A stretch of 64,000 bases of DNA, taken from positions 80,848 through 144,847 of the forward strand of contig NZ_JAKRNE010000005.1 of NCBI RefSeq assembly GCF_022347205.1, given 5' to 3'. This document shows, piece by piece, positions 34,196 through 45,091 of this stretch; the first letter of the stretch is position 1, and each line of letters starts with the position of its first letter. Source of the DNA: Corynebacterium sp. ACRPO (GTDB lineage: Bacteria; Actinomycetota; Actinomycetes; Mycobacteriales; Mycobacteriaceae). The translations under genes were made by a program, and so were the position numbers. The notes under the pieces are model-generated. The model was given only the letters and a program-made list of their open reading frames with translations, was not told where the DNA came from and ran no database searches.

Positions 34196-36174
34196 TGAGT
34201 GAGCACGCAGATGAGCCCCTAAACCTCGACACGGAAACGCTGCTGGGCAAGGCCGTTGACGCGCTGGGCGGCAGCCGGCGCGAAGGCCAGGTGCGCATGG
34301 CCACCGCCGTCTCGGCTGCGCTCGAAAAGGAGCGCCACCTGGCAGTGCAGGCCGGTACCGGTACCGGTAAATCCCTGGCCTACTTGGTCCCGGCTATCCG
34401 GCATGCGATGAACTCGGGGTCCACCGTCATCGTCTCTACCGCTACCCTAGCCTTGCAGCGCCAGCTGGTGGAGCGCGATCTGCCGCGGCTTACTGAGGCG
34501 CTCGCCCCTGTAATGGAGCGTACGCCCACCTTCGCCATCATGAAGGGACGCAATAACTACCTGTGCATGAATAAGATTGCGGCTACCCCAGATGACCCGG
34601 AAGCACTTATCGACGAATCCGAAATATCCCACCGCGGCAAGGCCGTGCGCCGTATCCACGAGTGGGCGCAGGAAACTGACACTGGTGACCGCGGTGATCT
34701 AGAGCCGGGCGTGCCGGACGTGGTGTGGCGGGCGGTATCGGTAACCTCCAACGAGTGCTTGGGCGCTTCGCGCTGCCCGCACGGGCCGGATTGCTTTGCG
34801 GAAGAGGCTCGCAGGGCGGCTGCCGACGTCGACATCGTGGTCACCAACCACGCCATGCTCGCCATCGACGCGGTTTCTGAGGCAAATATCTTGCCTGAGC
34901 ACGACGTCGCCATTATCGATGAGGCCCACGAGCTCGACGGCCGCATCACCTCCGTTTCTACCGCGGAGATTACTACCCGCGCCATCAAGATGGCCGCCAA
35001 CCGCGCGAAGTCGCTGGGTAATGCCGGCAACCTCTCGGACTTGGCCGAGGAATTCGATGACCTGATGAAAATCCAAGAGCCAGGCCGTTGGACCGACTTA
35101 GATGAAACCTCACAGGGCCACCTGCGCGCGCTTGCCGACGAATTCCTGCGCGTTAAGTCCCTCATTTCTCGCGCACCAGAAGGCGAAGCCACCGACGACC
35201 CGGAGAAAAACGCCGAGCGCCAAAACTTGAGCAACCACCTCTCCGACCTCGCGCAGGCCGTGGCGCGCATGCTGGAGGTTTTCGCCACCGATGACCCGGC
35301 CAAGCAAGACGACGTCGTCTGGCTCGAGCGCGATCCGCGCAGCGACGCCGAGACCCTCGCCGTGGCTCCCCTATCCATCGCCCACATGCTGCGCGAGAAC
35401 CTCTTTGGGGAGCAAACGGTGGTGTTGACCTCGGCCACCCTCGCCCTCGGTGGACGCTTCGATGCCATGGCCGCCCAGTGGGGCATGCCGAGCGGCACCT
35501 ACGACACCTTGGACGCGGGCACGCCTTTCGACCCAGCCAAATCCGGCATCCTGTACACCGCCAAGCACCTGCCCGCGCCGGGCCGCGATGGCCTGCCCAA
35601 AGAAACCATCGATGAGATCTATGAGCTCATTATGGCCGCCGGCGGGCGCACGCTTGGCCTGTTCTCCTCCCGCCGCGCGGCAGAAGAGGCGGCTACCGCC
35701 CTCAAGCCGCGCATCCCCTTTGACCTTTTCGTGCAAGGCGAGGATTCCATCGGCGCACTGGTAGAGAAGTTCTCCCAGAAGGAAAACTCCTGCCTCTTCG
35801 GCACGCTTACCCTGTGGCAAGGCGTGGACGTGCCGGGGCCGGCGTGCTCGCTGGTCATCATCGACCGCATTCCGTTCCCCCGGCCGGACGATCCCCTGAT
35901 GCAGGCGCGCGCCCAAGCGGCCGATGCGGCGGGCCGCTCCGGATTCATGGAGGTCTCCGCCAACCACGCCGCCTTGCTCATGGCACAGGGCGCAGGCCGC
36001 CTGCTGCGCCACGTGACCGACCGCGGCGTGGTGGCCGTGCTCGATAACCGCTTGGAGTATAAGCGCTACGGCAGCTTCCTCAAGGCCTCCATGCCACGCT
36101 TTTGGCAGACCACCGACGCGGATACGGTGCGCGGCGCGCTTAAGCGATTGGTCGCCGCAGGGCGCACACGGTAG
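34195..36174 (+). CDS. DinG/XPD-type ATP-dependent DNA helicase
   Basis: 5'-3' superfamily 2 helicase of 659 residues. Walker A QAGTGTGKSLAYL (residues 52-64) and the DEAH box IIDEAHELDGR (242-245). Four cysteines (124, 188, 194, 200) between them match the iron-sulfur cluster of the XPD/DinG group. The C-terminal motif VI is LLMAQGAGRLLRH. The family acts in repair and R-loop or quadruplex removal. Its 3' end overlaps the converging Pth2-like gene by 35 bases. Confidence 0.94.
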   Translation: MSEHADEPLNLDTETLLGKAVDALGGSRREGQVRMATAVSAALEKERHLAVQAGTGTGKSLAYLVPAIRHAMNSGSTVIVSTATLALQRQLVERDLPRLTEALAPVMERTPTFAIMKGRNNYLCMNKIAATPDDPEALIDESEISHRGKAVRRIHEWAQETDTGDRGDLEPGVPDVVWRAVSVTSNECLGASRCPHGPDCFAEEARRAAADVDIVVTNHAMLAIDAVSEANILPEHDVAIIDEAHELDGRITSVSTAEITTRAIKMAANRAKSLGNAGNLSDLAEEFDDLMKIQEPGRWTDLDETSQGHLRALADEFLRVKSLISRAPEGEATDDPEKNAERQNLSNHLSDLAQAVARMLEVFATDDPAKQDDVVWLERDPRSDAETLAVAPLSIAHMLRENLFGEQTVVLTSATLALGGRFDAMAAQWGMPSGTYDTLDAGTPFDPAKSGILYTAKHLPAPGRDGLPKETIDEIYELIMAAGGRTLGLFSSRRAAEEAATALKPRIPFDLFVQGEDSIGALVEKFSQKENSCLFGTLTLWQGVDVPGPACSLVIIDRIPFPRPDDPLMQARAQAADAAGRSGFMEVSANHAALLMAQGAGRLLRHVTDRGVVAVLDNRLEYKRYGSFLKASMPRFWQTTDADTVRGALKRLVAAGRTR

Positions 36175-36871
36175 CCGAGTCCGGCGCAATCTCCGTGAAC
36201 CCGGCGTCCACGATCACCACGGCGCCGTCCTGCGCGCAGGCCGTGCGAAAATCTTCGCCAGACACCTCGCGCACCGAAAGCTTAAAACCGGTGTCGGCCC
36301 AAGCACGAGCCTCCTCCTCCGACATCGCCGCGGCGAGCATCATCGAACCGTGGCCCACCTGCGCTGCGGCCTTGCCCGCAGACATGTCGAGGCTACGGTC
36401 GACGTAGATGACGGGGGCGTCGCCAAGCGGGGCTCCTGGCTCATCATAGGCAAGGTCAGTGTGGCCGATTTGCAGCTTGCCAATGAGCGGATCCACCTCC
36501 CCCACGGCCGAAGGTGCAAAGGCCCGGGCACGGCCCGCCACGGTCACGCCGGGCAGGTTCTGCACATCGCGCCAAGCCTTATTTCGCGCCCGGCGGGCGA
36601 TCTTGCGGATGCGGTGTCCATACCACTGGCCCAGGGCGTGGGCGAAGGCCCCATCCTCCCCCGCGCGCTCATCCAAGCACGCGGCCACGACGGCGCTAGC
36701 GGCTGCCTCCAGCACTTCCGTGCGCGCCGGCGGCTCCTGCTTGGGCAGGTTAAGCGCAATCTGCATCGCTTGGATAGTGGCGGGCTCGTCTGGGTTTTCT
36801 GGGTCATCGCGCCACGAACGCGCATCACAGGCTTCTACCAAGCGCTGGTGAGCGATTTCAAACTTATCCAC
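36140..36871 (-). CDS. Pth2-like aminoacyl-tRNA hydrolase domain protein
   Basis: 243 residues. Residues 153-240 resemble the archaeal/eukaryotic peptidyl-tRNA hydrolase 2 fold: VDRSLDMSAGKAAAQVGHGSMML, FKLSVREV, AVVIVDAGFTEIAPDSATVCA. The N-terminal 150 residues are helical and of unknown type. Whether it is a real tRNA hydrolase is untested; a bacterial Pth1 usually does that job. GTG 36871 follows a perfect AGGAGG site and overlaps serB by 8 bases, so it is translated with serB. Confidence 0.8.
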   Translation of the reverse strand: MDKFEIAHQRLVEACDARSWRDDPENPDEPATIQAMQIALNLPKQEPPARTEVLEAAASAVVAACLDERAGEDGAFAHALGQWYGHRIRKIARRARNKAWRDVQNLPGVTVAGRARAFAPSAVGEVDPLIGKLQIGHTDLAYDEPGAPLGDAPVIYVDRSLDMSAGKAAAQVGHGSMMLAAAMSEEEARAWADTGFKLSVREVSGEDFRTACAQDGAVVIVDAGFTEIAPDSATVCALRRPIA

Positions 36872-38045
36872 GTACAACCTCCTCGGCTGGGATTCCCAAA
36901 ATCTGTAGTACCTCATCCAGCCGCCGGTGATTTACCGAAGTATCCGCCACTTCTTGCAGCGCCGGCTTAGCGTTAAAGGCGATGCCTAACCCCGCGGCGG
37001 TAATCATATCGATGTCATTGGCACCGTCGCCCACGGCGACCGTCTGACGCATGCCCACTCCGGAATCCGCGGCAAACTCCCGCAGGAATTCCTCCTTGGC
37101 CTTGCGATCAACCACCTTGCCGGTTACGCGGCCGGTGAGCTTGCCATCGGCGACCTCCAAGGTATTGGCGCGGACATAGTCTAAGTGCATTTCCGCGGCT
37201 AGGCCCTCTAGAACTTGGATGAACCCACCGGAGACCACAGCGGTGCGATAACCGATGTGGTTGAGCGTGGCAATGGTCTCGCGGGCACCGGGGGTCAGCT
37301 GAATCTCGCGGGCTACCTCATCAATGATGGAAGCATCCAGGCCGGCCAAAACAGCCACGCGCTCGCGCAGGGACTCCTCAAAATCCAATTCGCCGCGCAT
37401 AGCCCGGGCCGTGACAGCGGCAACCTCTTGCTCCTTGCCGGCGTGCGCGGCCAGCATCTCGATGACCTCGCCTTGAATGAGGGTGCTGTCGCAGTCGAAG
37501 CAGACGAGGCGCTTGGAGCGCCGGCCCAGACCCGCCGGCTCGATGGCAATATCGATGCCAATCTGCTGTGCGAGCTCTGCCAGCGCCTGGCGTACAGGTG
37601 CCGCGGAACCATCAAGGGACAAGGAAAGCTCCAGCCCGGTCAGCGGAGAAGTGGAAAGCCCGCGGATGCGATCGATATTGGCATCAAAGTTAGCCAATAC
37701 GCGGGCGACCTCCTCTACGTGGTGAGCGGTTACTTCCGTTCCCATGAGGACCACCGCATGCGTGGAGCGAGCTCGTGCGTTAGATTCCTCCTCCCGCAAG
37801 TCCATGGATACCTGCTGCCCGTAGATGCTCAAGGTATTGCGCAAACCTTGTTCAATCTGCTCGGCGCGCGTACGGGGAATGCGGGTATGGGCAGCGAGGG
37901 TGATGCGGCCGGAAAAGATGGCCTGTTCGACGTCGACAAGCGCGGCGCTATAAGACGCCAACACGCGGAAAAAGGCCGCCGAGACCCCGGGCTTGTCCGG
38001 CCCAGTAGTGGTAATGACGGCATAGGTATCAGCTTGGGTACTCAC
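36864..38045 (-). CDS. serB: Phosphoserine phosphatase with N-terminal ACT domains
   Basis: Last step of serine biosynthesis. The 393 residues have two ACT-like regions (residues 8-75 and 92-160, VVLMGTEVTAHHVEEVARVL), then a HAD domain with nucleophile motif VCFDCDSTLIQGEVIEMLA, VVSGGFIQVLEGL and VAVGDGANDIDMI. GTG 38045 is preferred: GATAAT lies 7 nt upstream, fitting leaderless transcription. ATG 38054 is the alternative and would sit inside that box. The order serB-ctaD-nrdF equals that of C. glutamicum. Confidence 0.95.
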   Translation of the reverse strand: MSTQADTYAVITTTGPDKPGVSAAFFRVLASYSAALVDVEQAIFSGRITLAAHTRIPRTRAEQIEQGLRNTLSIYGQQVSMDLREEESNARARSTHAVVLMGTEVTAHHVEEVARVLANFDANIDRIRGLSTSPLTGLELSLSLDGSAAPVRQALAELAQQIGIDIAIEPAGLGRRSKRLVCFDCDSTLIQGEVIEMLAAHAGKEQEVAAVTARAMRGELDFEESLRERVAVLAGLDASIIDEVAREIQLTPGARETIATLNHIGYRTAVVSGGFIQVLEGLAAEMHLDYVRANTLEVADGKLTGRVTGKVVDRKAKEEFLREFAADSGVGMRQTVAVGDGANDIDMITAAGLGIAFNAKPALQEVADTSVNHRRLDEVLQILGIPAEEVVRG

Positions 38046-38052
38046 GCCGCCC

Positions 38053-38058
38053 ATTATC
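38053..38058 (-). promoter_or_regulatory. Leaderless-type -10 box of serB
   Basis: GATAAT on the minus strand, 7 bases before GTG 38045. The upstream hairpin 38085-38125 ends ctaD transcription just before it. Confidence 0.45.
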
Positions 38059-38084
38059 GCACGTAGGGCAAATAAGATACGCCA

Positions 38085-38125
38085 AAGCCGCCTCCCACGG
38101 CCTTTGGCGGGCTGGGAGGCGGCTT
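38085..38125 (-). terminator. Strong hairpin between ctaD and serB
   Basis: AAGCCGCCTCCC (38085-38096) and GGGAGGCGGCTT (38114-38125), a perfect 12-bp stem. Only a weak T stretch follows on the minus strand. It likely ends the ctaD transcript. Confidence 0.7.
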
Positions 38126-38157
38126 AAGTCAGGAGTGCTTTAGCGAGTTATATCGCT

Positions 38158-39852
38158 TTAGTGGCTACCCACGTGTGCTTCTTCGCGCATGCGCTGAACC
38201 ATGTGTGGGTAGTGCAGCTCGAAGGCCGGACGCTCGGAGCGGATACGCGGCAGCGACACGAAGTTGTGGCGCGGCGGCGGGCAGGAGGTTGCCCACTCGA
38301 GGGAGTTGCCGTAGCCCCATGGGTCATCCACGGTGACGATCTCGCCGTAGCGCCAGGACTTGAATACGTTCCACACCAGCGGGATAACGGAAGCGCCGAG
38401 GACGAAGGAGAAGATAGTGGAAATCTGGTTGAAGACCGTGAAGCCATCGGACTCCAGGTAGTCAGCGTAACGACGCGGCATACCCATGTTGCCGACCCAG
38501 TGCTGTACCAAGAAGGTGCCGTGGAAGCCTACGAAGGTCAGCCAGAAGTGAATCTTGCCCAGACGCTCGTCCAACATGCGGCCGGTCATCTTCGGGAACC
38601 AGAAGTACAGGCCAGCGAAGGCGGAGAACACAACCGTACCGAACAGGGTGTAGTGGAAGTGTGCAATCAAGAAGTAGGACTCAGCCAGGTGGAAGTCCAG
38701 TGCCGGGGATGCCAGCATAACGCCGGTCATACCGCCGAACAGGAAGGTTGCCATGAAGCCCATGGCGAAGATCATCGGGGTATCCCAGGTGATGTGGCCC
38801 TTCCACATGGTGCCGACCCAGTTGAAGAACTTGACGCCGGTCGGAACCGCAATCAGGAACGTCATGAAGGAGAAGAACGGCAACAAGATAGCGCCGGTGA
38901 CGAACATGTGGTGCGCCCACACAGCCATGGACAGGGAGCCGATGGCCAGCAGCGCGAAGACCAGGCCGATGTAGCCGAAGACCGGCTTGCGGGAGAAGAC
39001 CGGAACGACCTCAGATACAACGCCGAAGAACGGCAGCGCGAGGACGTAAACCTCAGGGTGGCCGAAGAACCAGAACAGGTGCTGCCACAGGATGCCGCCA
39101 CCATTAGCGGAATCGTAGATGTGGCCGCCCAGCTTGCGGTCATACAGAACGCCCAGTGCCGCAGCGGTCAGCAGCGGGAAGATCATCAGCACGATGGCGG
39201 AGGCGGTAAACACTGCCCAGCTGAAGACCGGCAGACGGAACATGGTCATGCCCGGCGCACGCAGGGTCAGGATGGTCGTGATCATGTTGATAGCGGAGGC
39301 AATGGTACCGACACCGGTAGCACCCACGCCGACGATCCACATATCCGCACCAATGCCCGGGGTGTGGACACCATCAGCCAGCGGCATGTACATGGTCCAG
39401 CCGAAGTCAGCTGCACCACCTGGGGTAACGAAGCCCAGCAGCATCACGATGCCGCCCAGCAGGGTAACCCAGAAGCCGAAAGCGTTCAGACGCGGGAAGG
39501 CCACATCCGGCGCGCCAATCTGCAGCGGCAGGATGTAGTTACCAAAGCCCCACACAACTGGGGTCGCAAACAGCAGCAGCATCACGGTGCCGTGCATGGT
39601 GAACAGCTGGTTGAACTGCTCATTAGACAAGAACTGGAGACCCGGGGTGAACAGCTCCGCGCGGATCAACAGTGCCATAAAGCCACCGAGGAAGAAGAAG
39701 CTGAAGGACATGATCAAGTACATGATGCCCAGCTGCTTGTGGTCGGTGGTGGTTAGAAATACCCAAGCCTTTGAACCGGTCTTCGCGTTACCGGTTGGCT
39801 CTGGACGTGTGGGGGCGACGTAATCGTCGACCCGTGGCGCCACAGCGGTCAT
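38158..39852 (-). CDS. ctaD: Cytochrome aa3 oxidase subunit I
   Basis: Catalytic subunit of the terminal oxidase, with haem a, haem a3 and CuB in the cell membrane. 564 residues and twelve helices. The motifs are complete: [17 protein letters not shown] (haem a His), [19 protein letters not shown] (CuB His and the His-Tyr cross-link), AHHMFVTG (CuB His pair) and AHFHYTLFG (haem His pair). AGGAGG sits 7 nt before ATG 39852. Subunit II and III genes are not adjacent, as in other corynebacteria. Confidence 0.98.
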   Translation of the reverse strand: MTAVAPRVDDYVAPTRPEPTGNAKTGSKAWVFLTTTDHKQLGIMYLIMSFSFFFLGGFMALLIRAELFTPGLQFLSNEQFNQLFTMHGTVMLLLFATPVVWGFGNYILPLQIGAPDVAFPRLNAFGFWVTLLGGIVMLLGFVTPGGAADFGWTMYMPLADGVHTPGIGADMWIVGVGATGVGTIASAINMITTILTLRAPGMTMFRLPVFSWAVFTASAIVLMIFPLLTAAALGVLYDRKLGGHIYDSANGGGILWQHLFWFFGHPEVYVLALPFFGVVSEVVPVFSRKPVFGYIGLVFALLAIGSLSMAVWAHHMFVTGAILLPFFSFMTFLIAVPTGVKFFNWVGTMWKGHITWDTPMIFAMGFMATFLFGGMTGVMLASPALDFHLAESYFLIAHFHYTLFGTVVFSAFAGLYFWFPKMTGRMLDERLGKIHFWLTFVGFHGTFLVQHWVGNMGMPRRYADYLESDGFTVFNQISTIFSFVLGASVIPLVWNVFKSWRYGEIVTVDDPWGYGNSLEWATSCPPPRHNFVSLPRIRSERPAFELHYPHMVQRMREEAHVGSH

Positions 39853-40104
39853 AAAATCCTCCTGAATAACAAAGTGTCTGTGGACAGACTCCACCTACAC
39901 CTAGGTTTACTCGCCTTATATTAGGCCATTTTCCCCTGTTCTTTCCAGCTTCCCCCAATACTTCACCGCAAGGACACACCTCATCACTGACCACATCTGC
40001 CACATTGCCCCTGCACGTGGCGCGGCCACTATTTCCACCGACGGTTTTCGCCAAAGATGCAGAGTGCTACATGTCACAGCCGCGCCGAATTGTGCGGCCC
40101 CAAA
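39853..40104. other. ctaD upstream region
   Basis: About 250 bp without a gene, between ctaD and the nrdF terminator. It contains a TAATAT-like -10 on the minus strand near 39915-39920 and a GlxR-like site (40063-40078). No small RNA is evident. Confidence 0.4.
40063..40078 (-). promoter_or_regulatory. GlxR/CRP-like site upstream of ctaD
   Basis: On the minus strand TGTGACATGTAGCACT matches TGTGA-N6-TCACA with a perfect left half and 3 of 5 bases in the right half. ctaD is a GlxR target in C. glutamicum, so the position makes sense; the match alone is modest. Confidence 0.4.
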
Positions 40105-40107
40105 ACG

Positions 40108-40164
40108 CAAAAACACACCCCCGCTCGTTATCAACCTTTCGGTTGAGTTCGAGCAGAAGGTGTG
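40108..40164 (-). terminator. Terminator of nrdF
   Basis: Three nested stems CACACC/GGTGTG (40114-40119, 40159-40164), GCTCG/CGAGC and CAACC/GGTTG around a TTTC loop, followed on the minus strand by TTTTTGCGTTTT. Confidence 0.88.
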
Positions 40165-40194
40165 CCGCAAGACCACGCTGATCAGCGGGAATGC

Positions 40195-41190
<996 letters not shown>

Positions 41191-41330
41191 TCACTCCAAT
41201 ACTAAAAACGGACACTTTTAGCTCCCCAGCATACCCAATTCGCCCGGCCTCTTTGCCATTGTGGTGAATGCCTCATGCCTATACTGATCCCAGCTATACC
41301 GAGTGCCTGGACAGAGAGGATTCACCCACC

Positions 41331-42026
41331 ATGAGCGCCACCCCTCCCCTACTCGACTCCGTGGTGGATCAACTCGGCGCGGATATAGTAAGCGGAGACC
41401 TCGCAGAGGGTGAGCGGTTCCGGCTGGGGGACGTCGAAAAGCGCTTTGGCATCTCCCGCACCGTGGCCCGCGAAGCCATGCGCACCCTGGAGCATCTCGG
41501 CATGGTGAGCTCCGGGCGCCGCGTGGGCATCACGGTGCTGCCGATGGAAAAGTGGGCTGTATATGACCCAGCGATCATTGGCTGGCGGTTGAACAACGAT
41601 AAAACGCGCGGGCAGCAAGTGGCCCGGCTCAATGAGCTGCGGCTTGGAATCGAACCGGTGGCCGCGCGCCTAGCTGCCGGCAATGCCACCGCCCAGCAGC
41701 GGGGGGAATTGCTGCGCCTCGCCGCGCGATTGGCCGAGCTGGAATCCACTCCATCTCCGCGCGTGGGCGAAGAATTAGAAACCGATTTACGCTTCCACAC
41801 CCTCATCCTGCGGGCCTCTGGAAATGAAATGCTGGCCGCGCTCGCCCCCTCCCTGGTGGCGATGCTCAAGGGCAAGTCCGTCTTCGGCTCCCGCAAGCGA
41901 GACCCCATCAGCGGCACCACACAGCTACACATGGAGCTGGCCCGTGCCATCGATGCCGGGCTTGCCGACGCCGCCGAAGAAACCTCCCGCACCATCCTCG
42001 ACCGCACCCGGGCAGAAAACGGCTAA
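41331..42026 (+). CDS. gntR1: GntR/FadR-family regulator, probable GntR1
   Basis: 231 residues. The N-terminal winged helix (VVDQLGADIVSGDLAEGERFRLGDVEKRFGISRTVAREAMRTLEHLGMV) is followed by an FCD ligand-binding domain (LNELRLGIEPVAARLAAG, ETDLRFHTLILRASGNEML). In C. glutamicum GntR1, a gluconate-responsive regulator of sugar and gluconate genes, lies at exactly this place between nrdF and nrdE. That synteny supports the name. The target set here is untested. ATG 41331 is used; an ATG 63 bases upstream gives a non-family extension. It is transcribed away from nrdF. Confidence 0.9.
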   Translation: MSATPPLLDSVVDQLGADIVSGDLAEGERFRLGDVEKRFGISRTVAREAMRTLEHLGMVSSGRRVGITVLPMEKWAVYDPAIIGWRLNNDKTRGQQVARLNELRLGIEPVAARLAAGNATAQQRGELLRLAARLAELESTPSPRVGEELETDLRFHTLILRASGNEMLAALAPSLVAMLKGKSVFGSRKRDPISGTTQLHMELARAIDAGLADAAEETSRTILDRTRAENG

Positions 42027-42027
42027 A

Positions 42028-42068
42028 CGCCTCGCTGCACGTCCTTCCCCACGACGTGCAGCGAGGCG
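42028..42068. terminator. Long hairpin between gntR1 and nrdE
   Basis: A perfect 16-bp stem: 42028-42043 (CGCCTCGCTGCACGTC) with 42053-42068. No U-tract is visible on either side. It lies between converging stop codons and probably serves both. Confidence 0.75.
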
Positions 42069-42081
42069 CCCTACCTGCGGT

Positions 42082-44244
42082 TTAGAGCATGCAGGATACG
42101 CAGCCCTCGACCTCGGTGCCCTCCAGCGCCATCTGGCGCAGGCGGATGTAGTACAAGGTCTTAATACCCTTGCGCCATGCATAAATCTGCGCGCGGTTGA
42201 CATCGCGGGTGGTCGCGGTGTCCTTGAAGAAGAGCGTGAGCGAAAGGCCCTGGTCCACATACTTGGTGGCTACGGCATAAGTATCGACGATCTTCTCATA
42301 GCCGATCTCATAAGAGTCCTTGAAGTACTCCAGGTTGTCATTATCCATGTGCGGCGCCGGGTAGTAGACGCGACCGATCTTGCCTTCCTTGCGGATCTCA
42401 ATCTTGGAGGCAATCGGGTGGATGGACGAGGTGGAGTTATTGATATAGGAAATCGAGCCCGTCGGCGGTACCGCCTGCAGGTTGCGGTTATACAGGCCGT
42501 ACTTAGCCACCTCCTGCTTCAAGTCCTCCCAGTCCTGGGCGGACGGGGTGTGGATCGAAGAGGCGTCGAAAAGTTCCTGCACCTTCTTTGTCTTCGGCTT
42601 GAACTCTTCCGGATCGTAGCGGTCAAAGAATTCGCCGGAGGCATACTCGGACTGCGGGAATTCCGTGAAGTACTCGCCGCGCTCGCGGGCGATCTTATTG
42701 GAAGCGCGCAGCGCCGCATACAGCACGGATGCGAAGTAGGCATTGGTGAAGTCCAGGCCTTCTTCCGAGCCATACTCGATGTGCTCGCGGCCCAAGTAAC
42801 CGTGCAGGTTCATCTGGCCCAAGCCGATGGCGTGGGACTCGTCATTACCACGGCGCACGGACGGCACGGAATCGATGGAGGTCTTATCCGCCACGGCAGT
42901 AAGGCCGCGGATGGCGGTTTCCACCGTATTGGCAAAGTCCGGCGAATCCATGGTCATCGCGATATTCAGGGAACCCAAGTTGCAGGAAATATCGCTGCCC
43001 AGCTCCTCATAGGTCAGGTCCGCGTTGAATTCGGATGCGGAGTTGACCTGCAGGATTTCCGAGCACAGGTTGGACATGTTGATCCACGAGGTCTTCACTG
43101 GGTTCGCGCGGTTTACGGTGTCCTCGAACATGATGTACGGGTAACCGGACTCGAACTGCAGCTCTGCCACGGTCTGGAAGAAGTGGCGGGCGTTGATCTT
43201 CTTCTTGCGGATGCGTGGGTCTTCCACCATCTCCTCATAGTGCTCGGTCACGGAGATGTCACCGAAGGCCTTGCCATAGACGCGCTCGACGTCATACGGC
43301 GAGAAGAGGTACATATCATCATTGCGCTTAGCCAACTCAAAGGTGATATCCGGCACGACGATGCCCAGCGAGAGGGTCTTAATGCGGATCTTCTCATCCG
43401 CATTCTCGCGCTTGGTATCCAGGAAGTTCATGATGTCCGGGTGGTGCGCGTTGAGGTAAACCGCACCGGCACCCTGGCGGGCACCGAGCTGGTTGGCGTA
43501 GGAGAAGGAATCCTCCAGCAGCTTCATCACGGGGATGACGCCGGAAGACTGGTTCTCAATGTGCTTAATTGGCGCACCGGACTCGCGGATATTAGACAGC
43601 AGGAGGGCCACGCCGCCGCCGCGCTTGGAAAGCTGCAGCGCGGAGTTGATGGAGCGGCCAATGGACTCCATATTGTCCTCGATGCGCAGCAGGAAGCAGG
43701 AGACGAGCTCGCCGCGCTGGGCCTTGCCGGCGTTGAGGAAGGTCGGGGTAGCCGGCTGGAAGCGGCCGGTCATGATCTCATCTACGAGGTGCTCGGCCAA
43801 GCCTGCGTCGCCGTCTGCCAAGAACAGGGCGGTCATGGACACGCGGTCCTCAAAGCGCTCGAGGTAGCGGCGGCCATCAAAGGTCTTCAGCGTGTAGCTG
43901 GTGTAGTACTTATACGCGCCCAGGAAGGACTTGAAGCGGAACTTATAGGAATAAGCGCGCTTGAATAGCTCCTTAATAAAGGAGAAATCATACTGCTCAA
44001 TGACCTGCGGGTCGTAGTACTTGTTATTAATCAGGTAATCGATCTTTTCTTCCAGATCATGGAAGTAGACCGTGTTTTGATTAACGTGCTGCAGGAAGAA
44101 TTGGTTAGCGGCCTCGCGGTCTTTCTCAAACTGAATCTTGCCGTTATCATCGTAGAGATTCAGCATCGCGTTCAGAGCGTGGTAATCCAACTGCTCTTCT
44201 GGCTTTACTGGCTCGGCGACGGTCTTCCCCAATTGCGTACTCAC
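42082..44244 (-). CDS. nrdE: Class Ib ribonucleotide reductase alpha subunit
   Basis: Large catalytic subunit, reducing ribonucleotide diphosphates to deoxy forms. 720 residues contain [46 protein letters not shown] (first redox Cys and specificity loop) and [39 protein letters not shown] (Asn-Cys-Glu active site and second redox Cys). The C-terminal CVSCML is the dithiol re-reduced by NrdH. GTG 44244 is preferred over a TTG at 44253, which would leave only two bases after AAAGG. Last of nrdHIE. Confidence 0.97.
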   Translation of the reverse strand: MSTQLGKTVAEPVKPEEQLDYHALNAMLNLYDDNGKIQFEKDREAANQFFLQHVNQNTVYFHDLEEKIDYLINNKYYDPQVIEQYDFSFIKELFKRAYSYKFRFKSFLGAYKYYTSYTLKTFDGRRYLERFEDRVSMTALFLADGDAGLAEHLVDEIMTGRFQPATPTFLNAGKAQRGELVSCFLLRIEDNMESIGRSINSALQLSKRGGGVALLLSNIRESGAPIKHIENQSSGVIPVMKLLEDSFSYANQLGARQGAGAVYLNAHHPDIMNFLDTKRENADEKIRIKTLSLGIVVPDITFELAKRNDDMYLFSPYDVERVYGKAFGDISVTEHYEEMVEDPRIRKKKINARHFFQTVAELQFESGYPYIMFEDTVNRANPVKTSWINMSNLCSEILQVNSASEFNADLTYEELGSDISCNLGSLNIAMTMDSPDFANTVETAIRGLTAVADKTSIDSVPSVRRGNDESHAIGLGQMNLHGYLGREHIEYGSEEGLDFTNAYFASVLYAALRASNKIARERGEYFTEFPQSEYASGEFFDRYDPEEFKPKTKKVQELFDASSIHTPSAQDWEDLKQEVAKYGLYNRNLQAVPPTGSISYINNSTSSIHPIASKIEIRKEGKIGRVYYPAPHMDNDNLEYFKDSYEIGYEKIVDTYAVATKYVDQGLSLTLFFKDTATTRDVNRAQIYAWRKGIKTLYYIRLRQMALEGTEVEGCVSCML

Positions 44245-44298
44245 AGCTGACAAGGCCTTTCTTAAAAATCAGGATCTTTATTTAAGTCGTAGTGGGCG

Positions 44299-44730
44299 CT
44301 AGGCCGCGGCCTCGAGCCCGAGCTCGGCGGCGTTAGCCAATAAACCTTCACGACAAATTTTTATATCGTCATCGTTTCCCAGCAACTCGAAACGATATAC
44401 ATAGGGCACTTTACATTTGGCACTGATGACGTCACCAGCCTTGCCAAAATCGGCACCGAAATTGCTATTACCACCAGAGATTACCGCGCGAATGAGGCTG
44501 CGGTTGTGCTCATCATTGAGGAACTTAATAACCTGCTTTGGCACGGGCCGAGAGTTTTGGTGGCTGATGGAAGCGCCCCCGCCGTAGGTGGGGCACACCA
44601 AGACATAAGGTTCGTTGACCTTGAGGGGCTCCTCCGTGCGGCGCAGCGGAATGCGCGCGCTGGGAAAGCCCAGTTTCTGCACGAACCGGTGCGTATTTTC
44701 CGTCGCGGAGGAAAAATACACGACCAACAT
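44299..44730 (-). CDS. nrdI: NrdI flavodoxin-like protein
   Basis: Flavodoxin-like activator that supplies the oxidant for assembly of the manganese-tyrosyl cofactor in NrdF. In 143 residues: [20 protein letters not shown] (FMN phosphate loop), [11 protein letters not shown] and [21 protein letters not shown]. It stands between nrdH (22-bp gap) and nrdE in the classic nrdHIE operon. Confidence 0.96.
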   Translation of the reverse strand: MLVVYFSSATENTHRFVQKLGFPSARIPLRRTEEPLKVNEPYVLVCPTYGGGASISHQNSRPVPKQVIKFLNDEHNRSLIRAVISGGNSNFGADFGKAGDVISAKCKVPYVYRFELLGNDDDIKICREGLLANAAELGLEAAA

Positions 44731-44752
44731 AGCTACTGGCCTCCCCTACCTC

Positions 44753-44992
44753 TTAGGCGGATGCCGCTACGGAAGCCAAGCCCTTGATACGGTCAGGGCG
44801 GAAACCGGACCAGTGCTCGCCATTAGCTTCAACTACTGGTGCCTGAACGTAGCCCAGTGCCATGACGTAGTCACGGGCTTCATCATCAACAGAAATATCG
44901 ACCAGGTTGTAATCGAGACCGGCGCGGTCGAGGGCCTTCTTGGTGGCATTGCACTGGACGCAAGCTGGCTTGGTGTAAACGGTGATAGACAT
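44753..44992 (-). CDS. nrdH: NrdH glutaredoxin-like electron donor
   Basis: Thioredoxin reductase-dependent redoxin for the class Ib reductase. In 79 residues the active site is ACVQCNATKKAL, with QAPVV (cis-Pro) and WSGFRPDRIK at the C-terminus, the NrdH hallmark. It is the first gene of nrdHIE. Its upstream region carries two NrdR-box candidates and a long hairpin. Confidence 0.96.
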   Translation of the reverse strand: MSITVYTKPACVQCNATKKALDRAGLDYNLVDISVDDEARDYVMALGYVQAPVVEANGEHWSGFRPDRIKGLASVAASA

Positions 44993-45026
44993 ATAGATCC
45001 TTAAAGCTCCTGCATTGAAAAATTCG

Positions 45027-45079
45027 TCAGAGCGGGGAGCGTTTTCCCGCCTAAACGGGCGCTTCCTGCGCCGCTCTGA
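45027..45079 (-). promoter_or_regulatory. Structured leader hairpin upstream of nrdH
   Basis: Outer stem TCAGAGCGG (45027-45035) / CCGCTCTGA (45071-45079), inner stem GGGAGCG / CGCTTCC, apical CCCG/CGGG. It lies between the putative NrdR-controlled promoter and the nrdH start, so it would be at the 5' end of the nrdHIE mRNA. Function unknown. Confidence 0.5.
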
Positions 45080-45091
45080 ACAACATCAACG

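Noticed and set aside
38161..39756. 531-codon open frame antisense to ctaD
   Set aside because: Low-complexity Glu/Gln/His-rich translation typical of a shadow frame.
41824..43968. 714-codon open frame on the plus strand
   Set aside because: It is antisense to nrdE, whose protein sequence is unmistakable. Long antisense frames are common in high-GC DNA; no ribosome site and no domain.
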